Of a stretch of 64,000 nucleotides of DNA, positions 51,729 to 59,179 are shown one piece after another (position 1 is the stretch's first letter; every line of letters begins with the position of its first letter). The notes beneath the pieces are model-generated. The model had not been told where the DNA came from. It was given only the letters and a program-made list of their open reading frames with translations, and ran no database searches. Source of the stretch: Pseudoduganella namucuonensis (lineage in GTDB: Bacteria; Pseudomonadota; Gammaproteobacteria; Burkholderiales; Burkholderiaceae_D); NCBI RefSeq assembly GCF_900116645.1, contig NZ_FPBO01000030.1, positions 46,689 to 110,688 of the forward strand, given 5' to 3'. Position numbers and translations under genes: made by a program.

Positions 51729-52770
51729 GTTTGACGCTCGCGGTCTTCACGGGATTGAACAGGGGCGCGATTTCGGCCGTGGCGTTGTGGGCGCTCTCGT
51801 AGGCGTCGACGATGCGCGCCACCAGCGGATGGCGCACCACGTCGGCGCTGGAGAACTGCGTGAAGGCGATGCCGCGCACGTCGCGCAGCACGTGGGTGGC
51901 GTCCACCAGGCCGCTCTTCAGGCTTTTCGGCAGGTCGATCTGGGTGGTGTCGCCGGTGACGACGGCCTTGCTGCCGAAGCCGATGCGGGTCAGGAACATC
52001 TTCATCTGTTCCACCGTGGTGTTCTGCGCCTCGTCCAGGATCACGAAGGCGTGGTTCAAGGTGCGGCCGCGCATATAGGCCAGCGGCGCGATCTCGATCA
52101 CGCCCTTCTCGAACATCTTCTGGGTGCGGTCGAAGCCCAGCAGGTCGTACAGCGCGTCGTACAGCGGACGCAGATACGGGTCGACCTTTTGCGCCAGGTC
52201 GCCCGGCAGGAAGCCCAGGCGCTCGCCCGCCTCCACGGCGGGGCGGGTCAGGATGATGCGCTTGACGGCGTCGCGCTCGAGCGCGTCGACGGCGCAGGCC
52301 ACCGCCAGGTAGGTCTTGCCGGTGCCGGCCGGGCCCAGGCCGAAGCTGATGTCGTGATCCAGGATGTTGCGCAGGTACTTGATCTGGTGCGGCGTGCGCC
52401 CGCGCAGGTCGGCGCGGCGCGTCTTCAGCGTGGGGCTGGTGATGTCAGGCTCGTTGAAGGGCGGCTCCTCGTGGCTGGGCTCGAGCGGCGGCGCCAGGCC
52501 GGCGCGCTGCTCCACCAGGGCCAGCTGCACCTCCTCCACCGGCACCACCTTCTGCGCCACGTTGTAGAACTGCTCGAGGATTTCGACCGCGCGCCCGGCG
52601 TTGGCGCCGTTGACGATGAACTTCTCGCCGCGGCGGAAGATGGTCACGTCCAGCGCGGCCGAGATCTGGCGCAGGTTCTCGTCGAGCGGACCGCACAAGT
52701 GGGCCAGCCGCGTGTTGTCCAGCGGCTCGGGGATGAAATAGGACGGCTGTACGGGGGTCTTCGTTTTCAA
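51712..52770 (-). CDS. ybeZ: PhoH-like ATPase YbeZ
   Basis: A 352-residue PhoH-family protein with an N-terminal KH-like region and a RecA/SF1-like ATPase containing Walker A GPAGTGKT and Walker B VILDEAQN. It binds YbeY and probably assists RNA processing. The start is TTG at 52770, with no in-frame ATG suitable and no clear ribosome binding site. miaB, the usual upstream neighbour, is absent; instead a small divergent gene begins 158 bases away. Confidence 0.95.
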   Translation of the reverse strand: MKTKTPVQPSYFIPEPLDNTRLAHLCGPLDENLRQISAALDVTIFRRGEKFIVNGANAGRAVEILEQFYNVAQKVVPVEEVQLALVEQRAGLAPPLEPSHEEPPFNEPDITSPTLKTRRADLRGRTPHQIKYLRNILDHDISFGLGPAGTGKTYLAVACAVDALERDAVKRIILTRPAVEAGERLGFLPGDLAQKVDPYLRPLYDALYDLLGFDRTQKMFEKGVIEIAPLAYMRGRTLNHAFVILDEAQNTTVEQMKMFLTRIGFGSKAVVTGDTTQIDLPKSLKSGLVDATHVLRDVRGIAFTQFSSADVVRHPLVARIVDAYESAHNATAEIAPLFNPVKTASVKHVRKK

Positions 52771-52865
52771 TGGGGATATCGCAACAGGGGTTGTACCGCA
52801 AAGCGCTAGTTTACCGTAATGCCGGCCGCGCGGCGACGCGCGCGGCTATTTTCCATGCCTGTTGA

Positions 52866-52880
52866 TGCAATAACATTGCA
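52866..52880. promoter_or_regulatory. TGCAAT-AAC-ATTGCA dyad in the ybeZ/small-gene gap
   Basis: TGCAAT (52866-52871) and ATTGCA (52875-52880) form a perfect 6-bp dyad with a 3-base centre, 49 bases before the ATG of the Gln/Ala-rich gene. The half-site resembles the TTGCAA halves of the palindrome at 53434-53447. Operator function is inferred. Confidence 0.4.
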
Positions 52881-52928
52881 AAGCGCGCAAGTTGTCCTAC
52901 CCTCTAACCATTACCCGGGAGACATACC

Positions 52929-53231
52929 ATGGCCGTCAGTTCCATCCCCGCCGCCGGTGGCGGCGCAGCCCAGCAGTTGACCGCCGCGGCCGATCCGCGC
53001 GCCGAGCAGTTGCGCCAGGCCCGCCGCGAGGAGCAGGCGCGGCTGGAGGCGCAGTCGCAAACCGAGGCGCGACAGTCGCAGCAGGCCGGCGCGGCCGCGC
53101 AGGCCGACCAGCAGCGCCAGACCGAGCAGGCCGACGCCGTGCGCCGCCAGCAGCTCGACGCCCAGCAGCGCAGCCAGACCGGCACCGCGCCCTCGTCGCG
53201 CGTCGGCCAGACCATCGACACCACCGCCTGA
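52929..53231 (+). CDS. small Gln/Ala-rich coiled-coil protein
   Basis: A 100-residue protein composed largely of alanine, glutamine, arginine and glutamate, predicted from the pattern to be one long charged helix (about residues 20-80), with disordered ends. A GGGAG ribosome binding site lies seven bases before the ATG, and a strong intrinsic terminator follows, which supports real expression. No signal peptide is visible. I do not recognise a function; similar small proteins are annotated as hypothetical in Massilia, from memory. Confidence 0.68.
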   Translation: MAVSSIPAAGGGAAQQLTAAADPRAEQLRQARREEQARLEAQSQTEARQSQQAGAAAQADQQRQTEQADAVRRQQLDAQQRSQTGTAPSSRVGQTIDTTA

Positions 53232-53245
53232 ACCCCGTCCGCGGG

Positions 53246-53275
53246 GGCCGCGCGGCGTCGCGCGGCCGAGTTTTT
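53246..53275 (+). terminator. Rho-independent terminator
   Basis: GGCCGCGCG (53246-53254) pairs perfectly with CGCGCGGCC (53259-53267) around a 4-base loop, followed after three bases by five T residues. It terminates the preceding small gene. Confidence 0.88.
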
Positions 53276-53356
53276 CCAGCGTCATTATTTCCTGCCAGTT
53301 CTTTCGTGCGCCACGGAATATCCCACTATGTTGAAATGGCATTGTTGCCAAGAATT

Positions 53357-53391
53357 CTAGCGGATGGTTGAGCTTACACAACTACCGCTAG
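53357..53391. promoter_or_regulatory. imperfect 35-base palindrome upstream of the HTH gene
   Basis: CTAGCGG (53357-53363) pairs with CCGCTAG (53385-53391), and inside it GTTG (53367-53370) pairs with CAAC (53379-53382). It lies upstream of the candidate promoter of the HTH gene and could be a protein-binding dyad or an RNA hairpin. A smaller dyad, TGGCA-TTGT-TGCCA, occurs just before it (53337-53350). Confidence 0.45.
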
Positions 53392-53424
53392 GCCGCGGCT
53401 TGGCGGACCGGGCCGGTTCAGGCG

Positions 53425-53447
53425 TACAATATTGTTGCAATTGCAAC
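53425..53447 (+). promoter_or_regulatory. -10 box and overlapping 14-bp palindrome
   Basis: TACAAT (53425-53430) is a good -10 hexamer; TTGGCG lies about 19 bases upstream. The perfect palindrome GTTGCAATTGCAAC (53434-53447) covers the expected transcription start, the position of a repressor operator. The downstream gene encodes a small HTH protein, so autoregulation is a reasonable guess. Confidence 0.55.
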
Positions 53448-53487
53448 GCCGCCGGGATCTCGACAACTCACTTAGACGAGGAACATC

Positions 53488-53835
53488 ATGGCACACCACG
53501 CCCTAGCATCACAGGAAAGCTACAACCCGAACCACCTGCTGGACATGCTGCTTGGAAAAATGCAGCTGAAGAACGACGCCGCGCTCTCGCGCATGCTGGA
53601 AGTGGCGCCGCCTGTCATCAGCAAGATCCGCCACCACCGCTTGCCGGTCGGCGCCTCGCTGCTGATCAGGATGCACGAAGTGACAGGCATGAGCATCCGC
53701 GACCTGCGCGACTTGATGGGCGACCGCCGCACCAAGTACCGCCTGTCCGACGCCCAGGGCCGTCCGAAGCCAGAGGACCGTCCTGAAAACAAGGCGGCGC
53801 CGCAGGAAGGCAGTGGCGGCAACTACGCCCACTGA
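53488..53835 (+). CDS. small lambda-repressor-like HTH protein
   Basis: A 115-residue protein whose residues about 25-75 fit a Cro/C1-type helix-turn-helix: NDAALSRMLEVAPPVISKIRHHRLPVGASLLIRMHEVTGMSIRDLRDLMG, with helix 2-turn-helix 3 at AALSRMLEVAPPVISKIRH. The C-terminal 40 residues are polar and probably disordered. There is no toxin or methylase partner next to it. The ATG at 53488 has GAGGAA upstream. Palindromic DNA at the promoter suggests autoregulation. The function is otherwise unknown, though homologues recur in Oxalobacteraceae, from memory. Confidence 0.75.
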   Translation: MAHHALASQESYNPNHLLDMLLGKMQLKNDAALSRMLEVAPPVISKIRHHRLPVGASLLIRMHEVTGMSIRDLRDLMGDRRTKYRLSDAQGRPKPEDRPENKAAPQEGSGGNYAH

Positions 53836-53851
53836 CATGACAGCGGCGCGC

Positions 53852-53877
53852 TGACCGGAACCGCAGTGTTCCGGTCA
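53852..53877. terminator. bidirectional stem-loop between convergent genes
   Basis: TGACCGGAAC (53852-53861) and GTTCCGGTCA (53868-53877) form a perfect 10-bp stem with a 6-base loop in the 54-base gap between two convergent genes. No T tract follows, so termination efficiency is uncertain. Confidence 0.65.
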
Positions 53878-53889
53878 ACGTCCTCCCCT

Positions 53890-54735
53890 TCAGGACAGCA
53901 GCACCATCGCGATCTCCTCATACTGCAGTTCCGTTTCCCGGAACAGCTGCAGATAAATCTCCTCATCGAGGCCGAGGGCCGTCCAGGCCACGGTCGACAC
54001 GGGCGGCACCAGGCCGTCCGGCATTTGCGCCAGGTCCAGCGCGTGCGCGATCGCGTCCGCGACGTGGATGATGGCGGCCAGGAAGCCCGCGCCCTGCGCC
54101 TCCGGCGTGTGGTGGTGGGCGATGGCGAGCCGCATCGTGTCCGAGAAGTTCCAGCGCTCGGCCAGCGCCATACCGGCGTCCACGTGGTCGATGCCCAGCA
54201 CCGCGCGCTCGGCCTCCCGCATGTAGCAGTCGTGCGCGTCGCGGTGGGCGATGGCCTTCTCGTATTCCCTCGGATAGCAGGCCACCAGCACCAGGCGGCC
54301 GATGTCGTGCAGCAAGCCGGCCGTGAAGGCGTAGTCCTGGTTGAAGCGCATCTGCCGCGCCAGCACCTTGGCGCAGGCCGCGCTGGCGATCGAGTGGCGC
54401 CAGAACGCCTTGTGGTCGAAACCGGCGCACTGGCGCTCGGCGAAGCAGCCGGTGACGGCGGCCGCCGTGATCAGGTTGCGCGTGGTCTGGAAGCCGAGGA
54501 AGGTGATCGCCTGCTGGATCGTGGTGACCTTCACCTGCAGCCCGTAGGTCGATGAATTGGCCAGCCGCAGCGTCTTGGCGGTCAGCGCCTGGTCGTGCGA
54601 CACCTTCTTGGCCAGCACCGAGATGTCCACGTCCTCCTGGTCGATGCTGTTGAGCAGTTCCATCACCACCGCCGGCAGCGAGGGCAGGTCGTCCAGGTTT
54701 TCCACTATGTCGTCGTAAGTCAGCATGGGGCTCAT
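53890..54735 (-). CDS. HDOD-domain signalling protein
   Basis: A 281-residue stand-alone HDOD protein. The domain starts near residue 14 (LDDLPSLPAVVMELLNSIDQEDVDI) and contains the LRLANSSTYGL and HSIASAACAKVLAR segments and the partially kept metal motif GLLHDIGRLVL. HDOD proteins usually act in signal transduction without confirmed phosphodiesterase activity. The ATG at 54735 overlaps the end of the upstream small gene by four bases, so the two form a unit. The target pathway is unknown. Confidence 0.9.
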   Translation of the reverse strand: MSPMLTYDDIVENLDDLPSLPAVVMELLNSIDQEDVDISVLAKKVSHDQALTAKTLRLANSSTYGLQVKVTTIQQAITFLGFQTTRNLITAAAVTGCFAERQCAGFDHKAFWRHSIASAACAKVLARQMRFNQDYAFTAGLLHDIGRLVLVACYPREYEKAIAHRDAHDCYMREAERAVLGIDHVDAGMALAERWNFSDTMRLAIAHHHTPEAQGAGFLAAIIHVADAIAHALDLAQMPDGLVPPVSTVAWTALGLDEEIYLQLFRETELQYEEIAMVLLS

Positions 54736-55076
54736 TCTTCAGCGGGCGCGAGGCCCAGACGGAAATCGGTGACGAAGCGGCGCAGCAGGGCGGTGGCCCA
54801 GTCCTGGTCGCTGTCGGGATCGTTCTTGCGGAACAGGCGCTCCAGGCGCGCCAGATGGCGCTCGCGCTGCGCGGCCAGCTCGGCCTCGCTGGGCTCGTCC
54901 GGCACCGCGATCGGCAGCGAGACGATGCCGTGCCGCGGCATCAGCGCCAGCATCGCCTCGGTCAGCACCGTGCCCTGTGGCAACAGCACGTGGCCCTGCA
55001 CGTCCAGCAGCTCGTCGGACAGCGTCATTCCTGCTTGCACCTGGTCGAGCGCGAGGTGCTGATAACTGGTGGTCAT
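54732..55076 (-). CDS. DUF3391-like accessory protein of the HDOD gene
   Basis: A 114-residue protein. Its N-terminal half, LDQVQAGMTLSDELLDVQGHVLLPQGTVLTEAMLALMPRHGI, resembles the small beta domain found at the front of HD-GYP and HDOD signalling proteins (DUF3391-like). The C-terminal part is a charged helix. It is translationally coupled to the HDOD gene and may modulate it. The ATG at 55076 gives the motif near the start; sixteen upstream codons in frame are not supported. Function inferred from neighbour and motif only. Confidence 0.75.
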   Translation of the reverse strand: MTTSYQHLALDQVQAGMTLSDELLDVQGHVLLPQGTVLTEAMLALMPRHGIVSLPIAVPDEPSEAELAAQRERHLARLERLFRKNDPDSDQDWATALLRRFVTDFRLGLAPAEE

Positions 55077-55239
55077 GGCGGTCTCCCTCGTCCTTTGTTC
55101 GATCTTACCACCCGTGCTGGACAATGTCTGTGGCGGCCGGCGCGCGCCCCGCCGCGCGGCGGGCCTTTAATCTTGCCAAGAGGCTAGGCATACTTTACAT
55201 TGGGACGTTGCCATCAAATTGGTGCGAGGAGCGGGTTCG

Positions 55240-56832
55240 ATGTTTGGTATCCAGGGTAGGCTGACTTTCCTGTTCGTGGTCATCGTCACGCTGGTGCTGG
55301 CCATCTCGGGCACCTACGCGCAGTACAGCCTGAGCCACGAACTCGAGGTGGGCAACCAGCGTCTGCGCCAGGGAGTGCTGACGCGCCTGCAAACCAGCCT
55401 GCCGTCCGCGCTGTGGGACCTGGACAAGGCCAAGGTGGACAACATCGTGGCGGCCGAGATGCTGCCGCCCGAGCTGGTGGCGATCCGCGTCTACGACACC
55501 TCGGTCGGCCTGTTCTCGGGCAAGCTGCGGCGCGAGGACGGCAGCGTCGCCTCGCTGGAGAACGACAGCCAGGTGGCCGGCGTCCCGGTGGTGGCCGACC
55601 TGGCCTACCGCGACGCCGGCGCCGCCGGCAACGCGCCCAAGCCCGTCATCGTCGGCCGCGTGGTGGTCAACTTCAGCCGCGCGCAGATGGACGCCACGCT
55701 GGCGGCCGAGGTGCGCCGCAAGGTGATCGAGGTGCTGCTGCTGGACCTGATCCTGGTGGCGGCGCTGGCGCTCAGCCTGCGCATCGTGTTCGAACCCCTG
55801 AAGCAGCTGCGCGACGGCCTGCACGACCTGGCCACCCGCGGCTCGGACGAGGTGGGCGAGCTGCCGGACAACCGGCGCGACGAGTTGGGCGACGTGATCC
55901 GCGGCTTCAACGCCATCCAGCGCCGCGTGAAGGCCATCATCGCGCGCACCCGCGAGGCCGAGGACGAGGCGCGCCGCGCGGCCGCCGCCACCGCCCGCGC
56001 GCTGGACGACCTGCAGCGCACCCAGGAGTCGCTGCTGCAGGCCGAGCGCCTGGCCTCGCTGGGCGGCCTGGTGGCCGGCGTGGCGCACGAGATCAACACC
56101 CCGGTCGGCATCGCGCTGACCAGCGCCTCGGTGCTGATGGAGGCCACCGAGAAGGTGCACCAGGCGGTGGCCGACGGCGCCATCAGGAAGTCCGACATCC
56201 TGCGCTACCTGGAGACGGCCGAGGAGAGCACCAAGCTCATCATGAACAACGCCTACCGCGCCGCGCACCTGATCCACAGCTTCAAGCAGATCGCGGTGGA
56301 CCAGGTGAGCGAGGCGCGCCGCCGCTTCGAACTGCGCGAGTACATCGGCGAGGTGGTGTCCAGCCTGCAGCCCAAGCTGAAGAAGACCCACCTGAGCGTG
56401 GAAATCGACTGCCCGCCCGAGATCGTGCTCGACAGCTATCCGGGCGCGCTGGCGCAGGTCATCACCAACCTCACGCTGAACTGCGTGGAGCACGCCTTCG
56501 ACGCCGAGACCGAGGGCCGCATCAACATCAACGTGCGGCCGGACGGCGACTGGATCCAGATGCAGGTGGTCGACAACGGCAAGGGCATCGCGCCGGACAT
56601 GCTGGACAAGGTGTTCGACCCCTTCGTCACCACCCGCCGCGGCCAGGGCGGCACGGGCCTGGGCCTGAACATCGTGTTCAACCTGATCGCCAAGCAGTTC
56701 GCCGGCAGCATCACCGTCAGCAGCGTGCTGGGGCAGGGCGCCAGTTTCGTGCTGCGCATCCCGCGCGTGACGCCGCAGGAGCACGGGGCGCAAGGCGGCG
56801 AGCCGCGCGCCGGCGCCGGCGCCCACGCCTGA
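55240..56832 (+). CDS. orphan membrane sensor histidine kinase
   Basis: A 530-residue kinase: TM1 (about residues 9-30), a periplasmic sensor domain of about 140 residues, TM2 (about 172-191), HAMP, a coiled coil (about 240-265), a HisKA-like segment with phosphoacceptor His283 in GVAHEINTP, and an HATPase domain with N-box NLTLNCVEHAF, DNGKGIAPD and GGTGLGLNI. The H-E-I-N-T-P form is typical of kinases in the NtrB/DctB-like group. No response regulator gene adjoins it. AGGAGCGG precedes the ATG at 55240. Confidence 0.92.
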   Translation: MFGIQGRLTFLFVVIVTLVLAISGTYAQYSLSHELEVGNQRLRQGVLTRLQTSLPSALWDLDKAKVDNIVAAEMLPPELVAIRVYDTSVGLFSGKLRREDGSVASLENDSQVAGVPVVADLAYRDAGAAGNAPKPVIVGRVVVNFSRAQMDATLAAEVRRKVIEVLLLDLILVAALALSLRIVFEPLKQLRDGLHDLATRGSDEVGELPDNRRDELGDVIRGFNAIQRRVKAIIARTREAEDEARRAAAATARALDDLQRTQESLLQAERLASLGGLVAGVAHEINTPVGIALTSASVLMEATEKVHQAVADGAIRKSDILRYLETAEESTKLIMNNAYRAAHLIHSFKQIAVDQVSEARRRFELREYIGEVVSSLQPKLKKTHLSVEIDCPPEIVLDSYPGALAQVITNLTLNCVEHAFDAETEGRININVRPDGDWIQMQVVDNGKGIAPDMLDKVFDPFVTTRRGQGGTGLGLNIVFNLIAKQFAGSITVSSVLGQGASFVLRIPRVTPQEHGAQGGEPRAGAGAHA

Positions 56833-56923
56833 GCGGCCGGGGGGCTTGCGCCTATCTGCGCGCCACCGCGCGCGCGCCTGCCGCATACTTGCGCTTAATT
56901 GCAGGTAGCCAGAGGAGGCGACG

Positions 56924-57484
56924 ATGGGAACATGCCGGCAGATTGCCTTGCTGCGGGGTCTGAACGTGGGCAGCGCGAAGCGCGTGGCCATGGCCGATTT
57001 GCGCAAGCTGCTGACCGACTTGGGGTTTCGCGGTGTCAACACCGTGCTCAACAGCGGCAACGTGGTGTACGACTGCCCCGAACAGGGCCAGCCCGGTCCC
57101 GCCGAGGCGGCGGCCCTGATCGAGGAGGCGCTGGTGCTCAAGCTGGGCGTGGCCGCGCGCGTGACGGTGCTGGACGCCGAGCAGCTGGCCCACGTGGTCG
57201 AGGACAATAGCCTGGAGCCGGTGGCCGACGACCCCACGCGCCTGCTGGTGGCCGTGCTCAGCGACCCGTCCGACCGCGAGCGCCTGGCGCCGCTGGCGCA
57301 CCAGCGCTGGGAGCCGGAGGCGATGGCGGTGGGCCGCTGGGCCGCCTACCTGTGGTGCGCGGACGGCGTGCTGGCCAGCCGCGCGGCGGCCGCCATGGGC
57401 ACGCTGCTGGGCGACGCGGTCACCACGCGCAACTGGAACATCATAAGGAAATTGCACGCGCTGGCTTGCGAACGGCCGGCCTGA
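56924..57484 (+). CDS. DUF1697 domain-containing protein
   Basis: A 186-residue DUF1697 protein. The family pattern is clear: IALLRGLNVGSAKRVAMADLRKLLTDLGFRGVNTVLNSGNVVYD at the N terminus and TTRNWNIIRKLHAL near the C terminus. The biochemical function is unknown. AGAGGAGG lies before the ATG. It follows the sensor kinase after 91 bases, with no obvious terminator, and precedes a DUF3224 gene. Confidence 0.92.
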   Translation: MGTCRQIALLRGLNVGSAKRVAMADLRKLLTDLGFRGVNTVLNSGNVVYDCPEQGQPGPAEAAALIEEALVLKLGVAARVTVLDAEQLAHVVEDNSLEPVADDPTRLLVAVLSDPSDRERLAPLAHQRWEPEAMAVGRWAAYLWCADGVLASRAAAAMGTLLGDAVTTRNWNIIRKLHALACERPA

Positions 57485-57520
57485 TTTCGAACCCGATCTA
57501 ACCCCCACTGGAGAACCGCC

Positions 57521-57922
57521 ATGCCCGTAGCCGCCGGAGAATTCGACGTAACCATGACCCCCGAACTGATGTCGGTGGCCGCCTCCGGCTTCGGCCTGGG
57601 GCGCATGGTGCTGGACAAGCGCTACCACGGCGCGCTGGACGCCACCGGCAATGGCGAGATGCTCAGCTTCCGCGGCGCCGCGCCCGACTCGGCCGGCTAC
57701 GTGGCGATGGAGCGGGTGGAGGGCGTGCTGGACGGCCTGAAGGGCGGCTTCACGATCCAGCACCACGGCATCATGAACCGCGGCGCGCCGGCCCTGATGG
57801 TGACGGTGGTGCCCGACTCCGGCAGCGGCGACCTGACCGGCCTCAGTGGTACACTGGAAATACGCATCGAGGAGGGCCGGCACTATTACGCCTTCGACTA
57901 CGCGCTGGCGCCGATTGCCTAG
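57521..57922 (+). CDS. DUF3224 domain-containing protein
   Basis: A 133-residue protein matching DUF3224, a small beta-barrel family: GKGGF-like KGGFTIQHHGIMNRG followed by VVPDSGSGDLTGLSGTLEIRIEEGRHYYAFDYAL, the hallmark C-terminal strands. Family members are found as stand-alone proteins of unknown role, sometimes called allene-oxide-cyclase-like. TGGAGAA precedes the ATG. It is 36 bases after the DUF1697 gene, so the two may be co-transcribed. Confidence 0.88.
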   Translation: MPVAAGEFDVTMTPELMSVAASGFGLGRMVLDKRYHGALDATGNGEMLSFRGAAPDSAGYVAMERVEGVLDGLKGGFTIQHHGIMNRGAPALMVTVVPDSGSGDLTGLSGTLEIRIEEGRHYYAFDYALAPIA

Positions 57923-57976
57923 CGCCCGCCGGAGGCGCTACAATGGCGGCCCGATGAATTGCTGTTGAGCAATAAA

Positions 57977-58150
57977 ATGAACAACGATCTGTTAAAAGGC
58001 ATCCTGATCATGGTCGGCCTGGTGCTGGCGCTGGTGATCGGCGGATTCGCGCTGGCCGAAAACGGCTGGCAAAAGGCCGGCTGCATCGGCCGCGCCGTGT
58101 CCAGCGGCGTATCGCTGGGCAGCATCGCCAGCGTGTGCGGCCTGCGGTGA
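57977..58150 (+). CDS. small single-pass membrane protein
   Basis: A 57-residue protein with a hydrophobic helix at about residues 8-30 (ILIMVGLVLALVIGGFAL) and a short tail containing two cysteines (residues 39 and 54). Codon use is GC-rich at third positions, supporting coding. The ATG at 57977 lacks a good Shine-Dalgarno sequence. The two cysteines could pair if the tail is periplasmic. No family is recognised. Confidence 0.5.
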   Translation: MNNDLLKGILIMVGLVLALVIGGFALAENGWQKAGCIGRAVSSGVSLGSIASVCGLR

Positions 58151-58182
58151 CGGCGCCGGCTGCGGACGGCCGCCTTTAGCTT

Positions 58183-58389
58183 TTAGCTTTTCGCCTTCCG
58201 CCGCAGCGACGTCACGTTCTGGCCCGCCACGCCCCAATTGTCCGTCTCCACCTCGTCGATGATGACGAAGGTGGTGGCGGGATTCTTGTTCAGCACGCGC
58301 ACCAGCAACTCGGTCGCGCCCTCGATCAAGGCCTGTTTCTGCTCTGCGGTCACGCCCTCGCGGGTGATGCGGATGTTCACATACGGCAT
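58183..58389 (-). CDS. 4-oxalocrotonate tautomerase family protein
   Basis: A 68-residue tautomerase. After removal of Met the catalytic N-terminal proline is exposed (MPYVNIRITREGVTAEQKQALI), and the remaining pattern TELLVRVLNKNPATTFVIIDEVETDNWGVAG matches the small 4-OT subgroup. Such enzymes isomerise enol/keto acids or have promiscuous activities. It is 27 bases downstream of the SDR gene on the same strand and may share its transcript. Confidence 0.92.
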   Translation of the reverse strand: MPYVNIRITREGVTAEQKQALIEGATELLVRVLNKNPATTFVIIDEVETDNWGVAGQNVTSLRRKAKS

Positions 58390-58416
58390 ATTTCTCTCCT
58401 GTTGGTCTATCGATGA

Positions 58417-59148
58417 TTACCAGACGCCGGCCGAAGCGCCGCCGTCCACTGCCAGCGTTGCGCCGCTGGTGAAACTGGAACCGGTCAGGTACAGCACCGC
58501 GTCCACGATCTCTTGCACGTCCCCCGTCGCGCCGGCCGGCGACAGCGAGCGCAGGAAGGCCTGCGTGCCCTCGTCGGCGCCGTGCATCGGCGTGTCGATG
58601 ATGCCGGGCGCCACCGCGTTCACGCGCACGTTGGCCGGCGCCAGTTCCAGCGCCAGCGCGCGCGTCGCGTGGTTCAAGCCGCCCTTGATCAGCACCGGCA
58701 GCAGCGCCGGCACCTTGGCGTTCGGCTGCATCGCGATGCTGGCCGTGATGGTGACGATATGGCCGTCGCGCCTGGCCGCCATGTGCGCCGCCGCCTGCTG
58801 CGACGGGTAGAAGAAGCCCATCAGGTTGGTGCCGACGATGCCATCCACGTCCGCCTGCGTGTACTCCGTGGTGGGCTTGGGGATGAAGATGCCCGCGTTG
58901 TTGATCAGGATGTCGACCTGGCCGAAGGCGGCGATGGCGCGCTCGAACAGCTCCTTCGCGGTGGCCGGCAGCGCGATGTCGCCGGCCACCGGCAGGAAGT
59001 TGGGCGGGTCGCCCAGCATGGCGGCGGCGGTCAGCAGGCGGTCCATGGTGCGGGCGTTGCCCACCACGTTGTCGCCGCGTTCGAGGTAGGCCCGGGCCAG
59101 TGCGAAGCCGATGCCGCTCGATGCGCCGGTGACGATGACGGTTTTCAT
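58417..59148 (-). CDS. SDR-family oxidoreductase lacking the catalytic tyrosine
   Basis: A 243-residue classical short-chain dehydrogenase/reductase. The cofactor loop TGASSGIGFALARAYLERG, the NNAG motif (LINNAGIF) and the C-terminal SSFTSGATLAVDGG are present. The usual Y-x-x-x-K active-site motif reads P-V-L-I-K (in PALLPVLIKGGLNHATRALA), so the tyrosine is absent while the lysine remains. Either catalysis uses another residue or the protein is a binding protein. The ATG at 59148 has AAGGAAAC upstream. It sits 31 bases after the MFS gene. Confidence 0.88.
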   Translation of the reverse strand: MKTVIVTGASSGIGFALARAYLERGDNVVGNARTMDRLLTAAAMLGDPPNFLPVAGDIALPATAKELFERAIAAFGQVDILINNAGIFIPKPTTEYTQADVDGIVGTNLMGFFYPSQQAAAHMAARRDGHIVTITASIAMQPNAKVPALLPVLIKGGLNHATRALALELAPANVRVNAVAPGIIDTPMHGADEGTQAFLRSLSPAGATGDVQEIVDAVLYLTGSSFTSGATLAVDGGASAGVW

Positions 59149-59179
59149 GGTGTTTCCTTTTTTGGTTGGTGTGGAATCA

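Noticed and set aside
53488..53835. Antitoxin of a toxin-antitoxin pair
   Set aside because: The HTH protein has an operator-like palindrome, but no small partner gene overlaps or adjoins it on the same strand.
58179..58193. TAGCTTT tandem repeat between the small membrane gene and the tautomerase gene
   Set aside because: Only two 7-base units, mostly inside the tautomerase 3' coding end; too short to mean anything.
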